NCBI GenBank assembly: GCA_017354895.1
Contig: CP071497.1
Location: 4,216,001-4,280,000, forward strand
Origin: Podospora comata
Lineage: Eukaryota; Ascomycota; Sordariomycetes; Sordariales; Podosporaceae
Direction of reading: 5' to 3'
DNA: 64,000 bases
Positions 12,447-24,208 of this stretch are shown in pieces; position 1 is the stretch's first letter, and every line of letters begins with the position of its first letter. A model generated the notes under the pieces. That model had not been told where the DNA came from. It saw nothing but the letters and a program-made list of their open reading frames with translations, and made no database searches. Both the position numbers and the translations under genes were made by a program.

Positions 12447-15400
12447 TCATGCGTCGATTATTGCACCATGTGCCAACAGCTTTTGAAATAGACGCTTTCG
12501 AGTGATACTGCCAAACCTCAACTTGTCCGTACTATCTAGCGACAAGTCCGACATTGAACTGCTTGAAGAGAGGCGCCTCATTGGTGGACTTGTTGAAGAA
12601 GCCGTTTCTGCCTCCTCAGTATAAATCTCGCAGGCAATGTGAGGTGGTACATTTCCGGCCGAGTCTGCCAAGTTGACGTCTGGGCCTCTCCTCAGGAGCA
12701 AATCCAGGATGGACTGGGCGTTTCCCCGAGGCCATCGTGAGCGTGACTCTACCAAATGCTTCCGAATAACTTGATGCAGTAAAGGAGCCCGAAGTGATGG
12801 CAGCTCCTGATCATATGTCATGGCGTCGATATCGGCTCCAAAGTCAAGCAAGACACGGATGATTGAGTCATTTACTGACCCAAGCCAGTCTATCACCTTC
12901 ACAATAGTGTATTATAATGGAGTGCGAGCAAAGGTTCTCTTGGTGATGTCCGCACCGGCCATCAGGAGGAAAACCAGACTCCAAAACACTCTGTGCTGAA
13001 TTGCAATCCATAGAGCTCCACTGTTCGATAGATCGCTACCACGATCACGCAGAAACTTTATCGAGCTCTTTCCAAAAGCATCAATCAATACTTTGGAGTC
13101 CTTGAGTGCTTTGAAATTGAAGTCTGGCTCAAACGGCTCTGCTGGATACTCACGGAACCGCGAGTGAGTCTCCAATAGTGCTGCCACATCCAGCAGGTCC
13201 AGCCTGTGCGTATTTGGCCGGTGACAAGCTACACCGTCGACGACGAGGTATTTGGTATCATTCAGAACGCGGTGGGAATATGAGCGACGATACTGAAGCC
13301 CCGACCACGGTCGATGTGCGACCACAGTTTGCTCGTATGATGGTCTAGAACCGTCCAGCCAAGACCACAATTTGCGTGAATGTCGAAACCCATTTGAGCC
13401 ACTGTTTTCAGGTAACCTGGGATGCTGGATTGATGTCGCCAGATTGACACGCTGCCTCCTATCTCGGCCACTATGTGCAAAGGGGTCCTGCAAAGACCAT
13501 CCCTCGCTGATAGCAACGTAGCCGGGTCCATGGACAGCTCTATCCTGAGCGCCTCCAAGTCCCTCATCGCTGCAGCAAAAAATAATGCTTGGACCAATTC
13601 CTTCTTCGGTAGCGCCACAGAGATGTGCTCACATCTTTTTTCACAATCATCTGTCGTCGGAGCTTCAAAGCCTTCCTCACTCCGTCCAGCCATTATGTCG
13701 GCCTCTTGTTCTAGAAGGGTTCGTAAATGGAAGCGATGTTTGAGAAAGACCACAATGAAACTGCTGAGACCGCAGCGTGACCCTTGAATGGTGTTGGCTT
13801 AGTGGCCGGAAACATGGGATATGGAAAATCGGTACCAAGATCTTCCCTATCATTCAGGATCCTGAGGACAGTTGCTGCGATGACGGGGTGCAAAGGGGCG
13901 GCTGATGGCTGAACAGCTCCAAATACCAGTATGAATACCGAGGATGAGTTGGTCGTTATGGATCATCCTCCTCCGCCTTTCTCACGTGTTGTGACCAGTT
14001 TGACAGAGAGTAAGCCAGAAACACTTGTTCTTTTGGGCACTTAGTGTTATTCCACTCCGTATGCCATCGCGGAACCTCGGACGTATTTATTGCTGTGAGA
14101 GCTCGGTATGCGGCAAGAATAAAGTGGAAAAGAACTCGGACATGTGGAAGCTCCTGTGACCGAACGTATTGCAGCAGTTTGTCGTATGCGTGAAACACTG
14201 TAGATGGCGTCTCCTTGATGAGGCTTCTCCACGCTTGAGGTCTGTCGTCGAAGTTCTTCTCAAGCACTTGGAAGACTAAACCAATCCACAGATATGTGCG
14301 CTGTTCTGCGTCGACATCCTCGAGTGCCTCGCGAATGGCCAACTGGCGTTCTTCAGACAAACGGCGTTTCTTTGCCAATGTCCTTAGACGATGGTCAATG
14401 ACGAATTTGATTTCGTTTTGTATTTGATCTTTCTCATTCCTCGAGTTCCCCGAAAGATGGACACAACTCATGTCGGAATCCCAGAATAGGTCCAAAGTCT
14501 TTGGGTAGCCTCTTGTTGTGAGTAGGAATTTTACAGACCGTTGTCTGTCAGGCTTCAACTCATCATGCAGTGGCAGGAGTCGTCGTAGAAGCTTTACCAG
14601 AATGTGGAGTTGTTCTGGGTTACATTCATCTAGCGCGTCTACTACGCAGATGATCTTGCAGGTCTTTCTATGGCTAGCCGCTCCTTGAAAGAGAGAAGCA
14701 AGCGATGTAGGATCTGACACAAGATTGCGACCTTGAGCCTCAGTGCTGCCTTCAAGGTCATCAGCAACCACACCATGTTCGTAAAACAGTCCATGTAATA
14801 GAGAACAGACGGCAGAATCTAAGCCTCGTTGCTCTGGGGTGTCTTTGAAGAAAAAGTAGCAAACAGTCGCCTCAGGCTGCTCAGCTGGGAGAATATTTTG
14901 AACTAGATGCCGTGACAAAACAGACTTTCCACATCCTGGGTCGGCCGACACGAGCAACAACCCCCGCGGCTCTTTCAACCATCATTCAAATTTCTAATGT
15001 CGTTGAAACCATTCGCACGTGCCGGGAATACGCTCTGGGCTGAGCATCATCCGCTCTTCATAACTCGTTGTTTTAAAACCGCCTGTAATCTTCCTCTGCA
15101 TTCTCCTCCGCTCTGATTTTATCGCGTTGAAGCTGGTCGCGCCGCTGGTTCCGAAGTTGTTGAACGATCTCTCGATTGTCGTATTGTAAGTTGCAACGAC
15201 AAAAATCACCTTCCAGCTGTTTAATAGCATCGGTGCGTTCCTCACAGTTATTGAAGCCAAGCAATGTCTTCAGAGGTCGAGTGAAAGGACTATCCTTCAG
15301 ACAGTAGGCCCTGCTCATCATCTCATACTCCATCAAGGTCGCGTAAGTCTCGATGATAGAGACTTGGAGCGTCTTTCGAAGCTCAGGTATCATCGCGTTA

Positions 15401-16463
15401 TCCTCTCAGCTGCCTTCAAGAATAAACTCGGGTAGTTTCATGTACCACACCATCCGAGAGATGATGTAGTTTAAGCCCTCCGCCATCACTGCGTCTGCCA
15501 TGAGTAGCTGGACAAGAACCTGCACCCCAGTGTTGGCAAGTTTCATTGCAGTGTAACCTGGGCAACGCCTCTCATAGAGTGTGTGGTTTCCAACATACCG
15601 GAAGCACAGCGCAAATACCAGCCCATGCCAGCCCCATCTTTGCCAAGAACTCCATGCCCTCTGGACCACCTCACGTAATCTCCTTGTCCCCCAAAGGTGT
15701 GGCTTACCTAGCGCTATGCAAGGGTCCGACCTCGTCTTGTAGTCCTTGAAAGCACCCGCTGAAATTATGATTGCGAGTAAAAACAAGAGGCCATTTGCGA
15801 AAAGTGAAGGGGTGGGTTTCAGCCTCTTGTACTGTGGATGTTTCGGTCTGCACAAATCCAAGATCAGCAACTCGCCAAGTATAAGGAAAACGATGGAATC
15901 CTGTGGCTCACTTCTTTGGAGTGTCTTGCATACCCTTAGCACGATCTCTCTCACCTTCCGAAGACGCTTAAACCAAATCTTTCGCAGTGCCTCTTTTTTA
16001 TTTTTAACATGGTTGATCTAGACTGAGTGCGTAACCGCTCTAGTAATAGAAGCGCCTTTTCGATCTCCTCAGCGTGCATTATGGCGCAGCTCTCGAGATA
16101 GTCTGCCTTCCTCTTGCACTCTTCAGCTTGTTTTTGCAGCAAGTGATTTTCTTCTGCAAATGCTTTCAGCTTTTCCTCTGTTGTTTCCTGAAGGCTTGTC
16201 TCAGTCATTAACTGCTGAAATACTTCGGAGAGTGTTTGTCTGAGGTTCTGGGTCTCTGTAGCCAGCTGAGCGATCTGTGAGCTGAAATTGACTTCGGTCT
16301 CGCCAATGGGTTCTAAAGGGAAGACGTGACTAGGTTGAAAAGATATCTCAGAGCTGGACATAATTGATGGAATGGCTTCAAACGTATTTCCGAGCCCCGC
16401 ACACAGTTCCCTATAAGCACCGATAGAGTGGTCACTTATATTTTTGGAAAATAAATGTCCCAC
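12447..16463 (-). pseudogene. Broken NACHT-ankyrin STAND (fungal NLR-type) gene
   Basis: Remnants of one long coding region follow in order. From 16463 to about 15954 there is an N-terminal part with a coiled coil. From about 15954 to 15073 there is a helical region with hydrophobic stretches typical of fungal STAND N-termini. From 15260 to 14994 comes the E-R-I-P-G-T-C-E-W-F leader that normally precedes NACHT domains. From 14978 to 13956 lies the NACHT core with Walker A (P-G-C-G-K-S) and Walker B (I-C-V-V-D-A-L-D-E-C). From 13893 to 12447 are ankyrin-like repeats (L-L-L-x-x-G-x-D-V-N-L-A-D). The frame is broken by several indels, for example at the A-rich run near 15985, and by in-frame stops at 15406, 14994, 14982 and 12912. 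Several of these stops can be explained by C-to-T change (CAG to TAG, CAA to TAA). Intact relatives act in self/non-self recognition and programmed cell death. No protein of full length can come from this copy. Confidence 0.8.
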
Positions 16464-18711
16464 CTCAAGAAGATACGTCCATGAGTACCCGTCATTTTTT
16501 GATGTTAGCAGTCGAACCGCTGAAGGTTTAATAGATAGACCAATGCGCTCCTCTATGACTGCATTAGCACCTCAAGTTACTGCTGTAGAGTATGGGTTAT
16601 TACTTATATGCTGTGTAAGGAGATTCCTGCATCTTTCCCTTAACTTCTTTCGCTCTAGGTTGTTCGGCCTCACGTTAGGCATTGAACAGGCTAATAGTCA
16701 AGAAAAGGAAGAAGGTGATCTAATTATTCGACGACACGCGGCTTGATAGGCAAATTAGATTAAAATTCATACGCGCTGCACAAATTCTTCAAAGTGGTTT
16801 ATTTGTATCGAAATGTGTACATATAGTTTGGTCATTGCTGAAAAGCGGATTTTGGCGGCGCCGAAAGCCATCGCTTCTAAATAGCGGTTCGGGATACTGT
16901 AGCCAAAGGGTGCTGTACTGTACTGTAAGAATCCGGAAGTGTGGTTTCATCCACAATCGCCTCAAGACCTGTTGTGTATTAGTAGCCATTTTTGGTTTCA
17001 GTAGCATGGCTGCCAAGCAAAGTGAAAAGCCGTTTCTGGCTTTAGCAGTGGCTGGGATTTTAACGCTGCCTTCGCCAGAGTCAGAAACAGCTCATGCAGC
17101 GTCACATCCAGATCTGGGGTCGCCCGCACTCGCTTCCTAACATGGCTACCTCTAACATGGACGCGGATCCCCAGAGCTATGCTGACATTTTGGAGTTCAA
17201 GAAGGATCGAAAAGCTCAAGAGCAACAAGCCCATTTTAGGCTTGACAACAGTAAGATGAGCTTTCCATCTCACGGGAATTGGTTTCCCCACGGCTGTTGT
17301 CGCTTTGAGAATCGGTAAACCTAACATTGTTAGTGAAATCTATAGAGGCAAGACGAACTCGGTGCGATGCTAACATTGCTTATGTTGTAGAATGGTTGGT
17401 TGCTACGCGAATTTCGGATACCTGACCCCCCCACCCAATATATGTGCCGAGTCGACCGTCCTGGTTGGCAGCCAATTTTGGAGCTGGCTTGTAGCTGTTC
17501 TTTCCGGTCGAGGGAAATGTTTTGCCGTTTTTGGACTCGCGTAATGGGTGTCACAATAACAAGTATCAACCCCCCCTCCCCACCCCCCTTTGCTGTTCAT
17601 GTTATTTCAGCATTATCTGAAAATAATTACCACTGCGGCATTTGAAAAGCCCTAAATTTACTATATAGAGTGAGTTCTGTCTAGGTGTGAAGGTGTGCGG
17701 TTGAAGCAAGATAAAACTAGAAACTAAATTCAAGATTTTGTTATCAAACCTGTGAAACGTGCTAATTTCTTTCTCTACTTTTGTCATTGTGAACTTCTGT
17801 GCCATTGACTTGCAAGCACGTCTTTGTCACCTTTTTCACAGTAAGTTTCGATGTTACTGATTCAAGCTTTTCTTATCGTTTGTAAACTATTACTATTTTT
17901 TCCAATAACACACAATCCCTTGAAGAATTCAAATCTCGCCGAGGCAAGAAAGTGCCAACGTAGAGTTCTCTATCAGAACATAAAAGAGAAGAATCGTTCA
18001 TTGGTGCTGTTGCACCCTCACTCGCCTTCCTCAAAGATCAAGTCAAAGGGAGAACTGAGAGCATGTGAAAGCAAAAAGGCCACAAACACTCAACACCGAA
18101 AAATAAAAACAATCGGCAAATATAACTCACAGTTGCCTTTGAAAACAACGACTGGGATTCGCCGGTCGAGAACAATCAAATGAGAAGTCTCGTCTCGTTC
18201 CTCTGCACTACCCTCTTCCCACACACTCATACCCCCTCCTCTCGTCCCCTGACAACTTTCAGCTACTATTCATATACAAATCACTCCCCTCGCCCCGATG
18301 ACGGGTCTTGTTCGCTCCGTCATCGCCCCAAAAAGGTCAGTCCGCCTCAGTGATTTGACACGTTACCCGAGAACATGGTCGTCCAAATCGTGGCAGCAAA
18401 GGGAGACTAGCAGAGGAACAACCACATGCAATCAAAGTCACTGTGGCATTGCCACTGTTCAGTCAGTAGGCCGAATCTGTCGCAGGGATCCAAAGAGTGC
18501 AACGCGACTTCATGCGTCAAGCAAAGTCGCTCAGCTTTTACCGCTGTCTTTTGTTACAAGACTTTAACCCCTCGTGCTGTTTCGAGGCAATGTGGGTACC
18601 AACTCGATGCCATATTTGCGATTGATTCAGGTCTTGCTCTTACCGGCTGAGCAATAGGAGTGTTGTTGATGTTGATAGTTGTCAAATCGTCGGTCTAATG
18701 AGATCCACATC
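16464..18711. other. Decayed intergenic DNA, partly AT-rich, no intact gene
   Basis: About 2.2 kb. The longest frames (for example 17142-17318 and 17851-18183) show no family signature and weak coding character. The stretch is moderately AT-rich. It links two pseudogenes and probably belongs to the same decayed block. I could not identify a specific repeat family. Confidence 0.5.
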
Positions 18712-20070
18712 TCAAGCGGTGATGGCAGCAGCATCAGGGAGCTCTCCCATCTCAACGCTCTCAACTGGGGTCATCGGCGTCCCCTTTGCCTCTATATCAT
18801 ACTCTGGGGCAACGTTGAACTCATGTGTCGACGAATTGTACCGCAGCCGTTTTTTGCTCGAAGTGGCAATCTTGTGTCCCAGCCACAGCACACGCTCCTT
18901 GCGCTCTTCTGCCATGGAAGCTACTTCAAAATACTTCTCGTCATCGTCGATCTTCTCGTTCGAGAAAAAATCGCTAGGAGACACTCTATCCGCCCAAGCA
19001 AGGCCCCGCATGGCATAATCCTCAGGCAGTGGTCTTTGAGACTCTGATTTAGGAAGAGCGCTTCCTTCGATGCGACTATAGTTCTTGAAAGACCCAAGTA
19101 ACGTGTTTATCATCAACGCGGTCCGCTTCTAAGGAAATTCCGGTGCCACATAACAAATAGCTTCTGGGAAGAACGTAAGGTGATAAACGAAAACGAGAGT
19201 AACGTGAAGAAACGGAAGAACGTTAGGGTCGCCATCGCGGCGCGAGACGATATCGTATGTTCGGGAAAAGAGTTTGAACGCGTTCATCAACTCGTCTGGG
19301 ACAGGAGAATCAAGACCGCTCTCTTGCATCGGCTGGTCTTGAGGTTCGTCATCAGCAGCATAGCTATGCTTCAGTGATTTGGAGATCGGGCTGGTTTCGT
19401 TGCCGTAGCCAATCACACTGCAGCAATTGAAAATCCCCATGTGATATCCGGCCTCGAGCCACTTGCGACTGGAGCGAGTGATTTGGCTGTCCAGAGACTG
19501 AAGGAAGTCATCCATGGTTGACTGCAGCTTGTCCATCTGCTTGCCACTGAATATGACGGCATGAACCTTGACAAAGGCGAACTCGGCGACCGAGAGCCTG
19601 GATTGTTGCTGATTGGGGGTCGGAGCCATGATTGGGTCGAACAGAGTCATGATACTCTCGCGAGCAGAGCCGAAGGGAATTGCGACGCAAAGGGACTTGG
19701 TGTAGTAATAGAGTTGCTGAAGCGCATCAGAGCGGTGAGCCGTCAATGAATAGAACAAGGCGCGGAAGCCATCAAGGCCTTGCCCAATTCGAAAACGGAT
19801 GCTTGAGCCAACACAAGCACACAAAAACTTTCCAAAGTGGCATCGTTCTGGGAAGAGCACAAGCTCTTTTGTCACCAAGCAGGGTAGAAGAGACTCGGAC
19901 AAGTGGATTATAGGAGAGACATAGAGTTGGCTACTGTTAGCCGATCGTTCCAACACGATGGCTACCCGCCCAAGACCCCCCGCCAACCCCGACGCGGCGC
20001 AAGAGCTGGTTGAAACGTCAATCAACATCCCGAAGACTGTATCATCTACCTGAGGAATATGGACACGCAT
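18712..20070 (-). pseudogene. Broken EST1/SMG7-like DNA/RNA-binding domain gene
   Basis: Two frames in the same register are separated by one TAG at 19131-19129. The upstream part carries G-L-D-G-F-R-A-L-F-Y-S, then L-Y-Y-Y-T-K-S-L-C-V-A-I-P-F-G-S-A-R-E-S-I, followed by a long helical part with H-A-V-I-F-S-G-K-Q. This pattern matches the EST1 DNA/RNA-binding domain family used in nonsense-mediated decay and telomerase factors. The downstream part has R-P-L-P-E-D-Y-A-M-R-G-L-A-W-A and K-I-D-D-D-E-K-Y-F-E-V-A-S-M, typical of the family's fungal C-terminal block. The stop falls where relatives have Trp after F-P, so TGG to TAG is likely, a RIP-type change. The N-terminal helical-repeat part seems missing or degenerate. 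The family assignment comes from memory of motif patterns. Confidence 0.6.
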
Positions 20071-20403
20071 GCTACTGCGTTGGAAGAAGAGGTTGCCGCC
20101 CCCCGCACCGCCATCAACACCCACGACTCCACCATCTCGTCTCTCCGAATCCAAATCTCAAACCGCGACGCAATCATTGACTATCAGAAGGAACAACTGA
20201 AAGAACGGAACCTCGATACTATTCAAAAGATTTCACAACTTGAAGTTGAGAAAGCTCAACTACTGGCTGCCGCTACTCCCGCCGTACATATCCCACCGAC
20301 TAGCCCCGCGCCTATTGCGAAAACTCCTGTTGAACCCCTTGCAGAACATGCTCCGGAAACACCTACATCTGCTATTGAGGCCTGTAAGTGTAGGCTCAAA
20401 TAG
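20059..20403 (+). CDS. Short coiled-coil reading frame, possible gene remnant (114 aa)
   Basis: The first 75 residues form a clean heptad-like coiled coil (for example I-S-S-L-R-I-Q-I-S-N-R-D-A-I-I and I-S-Q-L-E-V-E-K-A-Q-L-L), followed by a Pro/Thr/Ala-rich tail. The start overlaps the end of the oppositely oriented EST1-like remnant by a few bases, and its 3' end runs straight into AT-rich DNA. It may be a truncated copy of a larger coiled-coil gene. Expression is uncertain and I do not recognise a family. Confidence 0.35.
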   Translation: MDTHATALEEEVAAPRTAINTHDSTISSLRIQISNRDAIIDYQKEQLKERNLDTIQKISQLEVEKAQLLAAATPAVHIPPTSPAPIAKTPVEPLAEHAPETPTSAIEACKCRLK

Positions 20404-20738
20404 CTATCGGCGCAGTACACTGAGAGCAAAGAAAACTTTGACTGCAGCATTCGACAGTTACCGTGGCACTGAAGAAAGGAGGATTACAGGGGCGGCGCCT
20501 TGTAATATATAGAAGAGAATCACTGTAATATAGGCTTGTGAGGCACTAATAAGTGTGGTGAACCAGTATATTGATTGAACCTTATAGACTAAAAAATACC
20601 ACAGTGGATAGGGTGTGAGGCAGAAGTCTTATAGGCCATCGGCCTCTTACTTGCTCTCCGAGGGTAACTCCGTTCCCAGGCCTGAACGCGCGTTTCCCGG
20701 GCCCGAATGCCCGCTAAGTGCGCTATCCAAATATAAGG

Positions 20739-20872
20739 TTAGGGACTACGTTACAGGCCACGTTGCCGCTACCGTTTGACCACTGCAGGGTACTGGCCTT
20801 AGCGCTCGGCTTCCCGGGACCTCGGATTGCTTCCGGAGGCCGAGCCTCCGCTCCGGTAACCGCAGTCCCTAA
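20739..20872. repeat. Imperfect inverted repeat enclosing a GC-rich segment
   Basis: TTAGGGACTACGTTAC at 20739-20754 is nearly the reverse complement of GTAACCGCAGTCCCTAA at 20856-20872. The segment between them is GC-rich and itself holds a short palindrome, GGAGGCCGAGCCTCC (20835-20849). It could be a small non-autonomous element or a structured remnant. Confidence 0.45.
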
Positions 20873-22430
20873 ACACTGCTGATTCAAGCCATCGTTTTGC
20901 CTCTGAGGCCCTGTAATATACAAGGCTCAAATACACTGTAAAATCCACAAACAAAACCTGTATTTTAACAGTATCCAAAGCCTTACACCTAGAGCCTTGC
21001 GTAGGGCAATTGAAGTAGCTTAGGCAGTAGTGCCTTGTGAATAGCTTCGTGAGTTTACCCATAGTATGCCCCGAAGGCTTCAAGAGGTAATTAAAGCTAA
21101 GGTAGACTTATTCGCTATTAGCATAAGTACTTAGGTTTATGCAGGAAAATGAGCTTTTTAGAAGTACCTATACTTAAAGAAAATTCAATAAAATGTTTGT
21201 GTTTTTATACCCTATTAGGTTTGAAAGTTACTCGCTAATATCAATTTCGTCCGCAGAGGTGTAGACCTCTCCCCTCTCCTGTAGCATAGTTTTCTTTTCT
21301 CTCCTTAAGGGCAATAAGGGTAATAAGGACAAAGAGTCAAGGCCAAAAGCTAAGACAAAAGGCAATAAAAATAGTTCTTATTCCTTATACTCCACTGTAT
21401 TACAGTGCTTTACCCTTCCTTCAGCACTGCCGTTGTATCCTCCCGCTTCCGCTCGCGCACTGCTGTATCCTACAGCAACCCTGTATATATTCTATATTAT
21501 AGACTTATCAGGGCATACCAGCTAACAATTTCTTATATTATTAATATTAAATATAATATTTTTTATAAAGTCTTTTAGACTTTTAAGGTCGTAAGTGTTT
21601 GTACTATGGTAGTCTTCAATATATTTAAAACGAATGTTAAAAGCAGATAATTAATAGAAGTTAAGGACCTTATTAGTTCCATAAATCAACTATATGGCGA
21701 TAACTACCTATAATTTTATCTGTAAACTTTATATAAACTGCGGAACCGGTTATTCCCTCCATATAATTTTCTAAACTCTTATCTTTTTCTCAGCGAAACA
21801 ACTGCTAATGGCTCTTTTTTCTTGGTATTATAGAAGGCACAGTAAAGAGCTAGTTAGGCGAAAATGTGAGGCCGATAACGATGAAGTGTGTAAAGAAAGA
21901 TTTTGTGGCAGTGGTAAACAGGGTAGCAAGGATACGGGGGATAAGAGAAAAAAGTCGTGCGGTAGGTAAGACGGATGGAATGGCTTCTTTATGTAGCTAG
22001 AACTGGAAGAAGAAAGTCGCGCAGTAGGCAGGTAGGGAGTGACGGATTTTATTATGTCAAAATGGCCACCACGGCACAGAGTCCCCTAAAACGGAAAGTA
22101 AATACGCTGGCGAGCCCATTTCTTGGTCCCCGTTTTGGCGGAGGATTCGTCCCTGTAGAAGAGGGAGGCTCCAAACTTGGATATGAGGGCGTCGCGTAAA
22201 GTTGTCGTTTTTGGAGAATGGCGAGCGTAGGGTGAGCGGTGGTGAGCTCAAGGTGAGTTGAAAGTGAGCCGAGGGTGAAGCGAGCCTGATTTTGGGCTAA
22301 CCGTTCTTGGACGAGGCAAAAAAGTTTTTAGAGACCGACTGCCTAGGTAAACATTTTTACTTGAGTTAGTATTCTCATGCTTCATAACCTTATGCTGGAT
22401 TATGCAGTGCTCCACTAGATTATGAAGGAA

Positions 22431-22460
22431 ATGAATCATGATGAATCATAATGAATCATG
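22431..22460 (+). repeat. Three tandem 10-bp units ATGAATCATR upstream of the P450
   Basis: ATGAATCATG, ATGAATCATA and ATGAATCATG stand head to tail about 200 nt before the P450 start codon. Each contains TGAATCA, close to the TGACTCA core bound by fungal bZIP factors of the Gcn4/CPC1 type. A regulatory role is inference. Confidence 0.5.
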
Positions 22461-22656
22461 CCTGGATTTCTTCTGGGCAGCCAATCATCTTGAAGGTAGC
22501 ATTGACACTGAAAAACTCGTCTGAAGGGCAACATGGAACTCTATGGTGGATCTATTCTGATCCATCCTCCAATGGCACATAAAGCCGTGATGATGTTGCT
22601 GTTTTTTTCATTCCCATGCAGCCAGCTGTCACTACAGACTTGCATGAACCCACGGC

Positions 22657-24208
22657 ATGTTGACCCAGCTGTTCATTTGGACGGCTGTTGCCATTTTAGT
22701 CGGCGCGTTCCTCCTACGCCCCAAACGAACCCCCTTCCCTATTGTCAACAAATATCCCTACGATTTTCTCGGTCGCAGAGCAGCACGTGAAGCTCAGCAG
22801 AACGCCCGGAAACTCATCACCGAAGGCCTCGCAAAACACCAAGGCCCCATCACCATCAATTTTCTCCATGGACGAAAAATCATTCTACCAGCTTCGTCAG
22901 CTGGTTGGGTGAAATCCAACAAGGATCTCGATCACAAGCAGCTTGTCAAGGACGACTACTTCGCCGGTGTTCCCGGATTTGAGGCCCAGTCTGTGCTGCA
23001 TGGAGATGACGAAACTGCCAAGCGCCTCATCACGACCAAAATGGGCCAAAACGACAGCACGATAGGTGCAATGAATGACAGTCTTGCACGCGCCTTCCGG
23101 GTCCATTGGGGTGAGGATAAGGAGTGGCATTCCATCAACTGGCATGGAGACACAATGGGCATCATCGCCCGCGCGGCGTCGTCGGTTTTCGTGGGTCCCG
23201 AGCTGGGCGATGATCCCACTTGGCTGTGTCTTATTCAGGGCTATGTGATGTCCTACTTCATGGCTGTGTACGACTTGCATGCGTACCCGCCTTGGTCGAG
23301 GTCCATTGTTCATTGGTTTCTTCCCAATGCTAAAGCTTGTCGGAATATGGTGCCCCAAGCGCGCGCCATTGTTAACGGTGTCCTTCGGAAACGACAAGAA
23401 GAGACAGAGCGGGCGATGAAGGAAGGAAGCAGTGCACCGGAGTACAATGATGCACTTGCATGGGCTCAGGCTTCCTCGAACGGAAAGATTGAACCAGGAG
23501 ACCTGCAACTCTCGTTGGCCATGGCCGCTCTCTTCACCACAACGGAGTTGTTCCGGGCAATTTTGATCGACATTGTCCGTCACCCAGAGCTTGTTGAGCC
23601 ACTCAAAGAGGAGGTTTCGGAACAAATCTCGAAACACGGAATCTCGGTGGCTGCTACGAACAACATGCTGTTGCTTGACAGCTTCATGAAGGAGTCGCAG
23701 AGGTTGAGCGCCGGCTTAGGTTTGTACTCCTGCTGTCATTCCCATTACCGAAAGCTAACCTCTTAATGCAGTCGTCCTCGAACGTGCAGTGCTTAGAGAC
23801 ACAGCCCTCCCAGATGGCAGGGTTTTACCGCGTGGTTCCCAGATCGTGGTTGACTCGACCAACATTTGGGATCCCACTTTTTACCCCAACCCAGACCAGT
23901 TCGACGGATACCGGTTTTTGCGCAAACGTGAAGCCGGCGACACAACCAGTCAGTTTGTCCAAAGCAGCCAGGACTTTTATGTGTTTGGTGGAGGCCGGCA
24001 TGTTTGTCCTGGACGGTTCTTCGCCAGCATTGAACTGAAGCTCGCACTGGCTCATATCCTCTTGAAGTACGACATGCGCTTCGCAGAAGGTTGTGATCCC
24101 AAGCCCATGATGAATGGCCTTCATGTGATGGTTGATCCGACTGTTCAGCTCGAGGTGAGGAGGAGGAGAGATGGCGCGGTGGTGAATATTTTGGGTGAAA
24201 AGTTGTGA
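22657..24208 (+). CDS. Cytochrome P450 monooxygenase (499 aa)
   Basis: There are two exons (22657-23719 and 23772-24208) with a 52-nt intron starting GTTTGT, summing to 500 codons. An N-terminal membrane anchor (L-F-I-W-T-A-V-A-I-L-V-G-A-F-L-L) is followed by a basic/proline hinge. The I helix reads L-A-M-A-A-L-F-T-T-T-E-L-F, the ExxR motif is Glu346-S-Q-Arg349, and the haem loop is F-G-G-G-R-H-V-C-P-G-R with Cys433 as thiolate ligand. All key parts are present, so an active microsomal enzyme is likely. The pattern resembles fungal P450s of secondary metabolism (ent-kaurene-oxidase-like group). No terpene synthase, polyketide synthase or NRPS gene lies nearby, so its substrate cannot be inferred. 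It sits directly beside the AT-rich block. Confidence 0.92.

Larger units (their letters stand above)
20404..22656. other. AT-rich, gene-free block (likely RIP-altered repeat DNA) flanking the P450
   Basis: The segment 20.9-21.8 kb is strikingly rich in A/T and in TpA steps (for example around 21530-21570) and holds no coding frame worth naming. Inside the block, 20640-20880 is GC-rich by contrast and has an imperfect inverted repeat. From about 22.2 kb the composition returns to normal towards the P450. I see no ends or coding remnants that would name an element family. Confidence 0.6.

Noticed and set aside
17094-17318. Short plus-strand frame (M-A-T-S-N-M-D-A-D-P start)
   Set aside because: Some coding character but no partner exon, family or context; lies in decayed DNA.
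20404-22300. Naming a transposon family for the AT-rich block
   Set aside because: No terminal repeats of the whole block, no coding remnant and no family-specific motif could be read.
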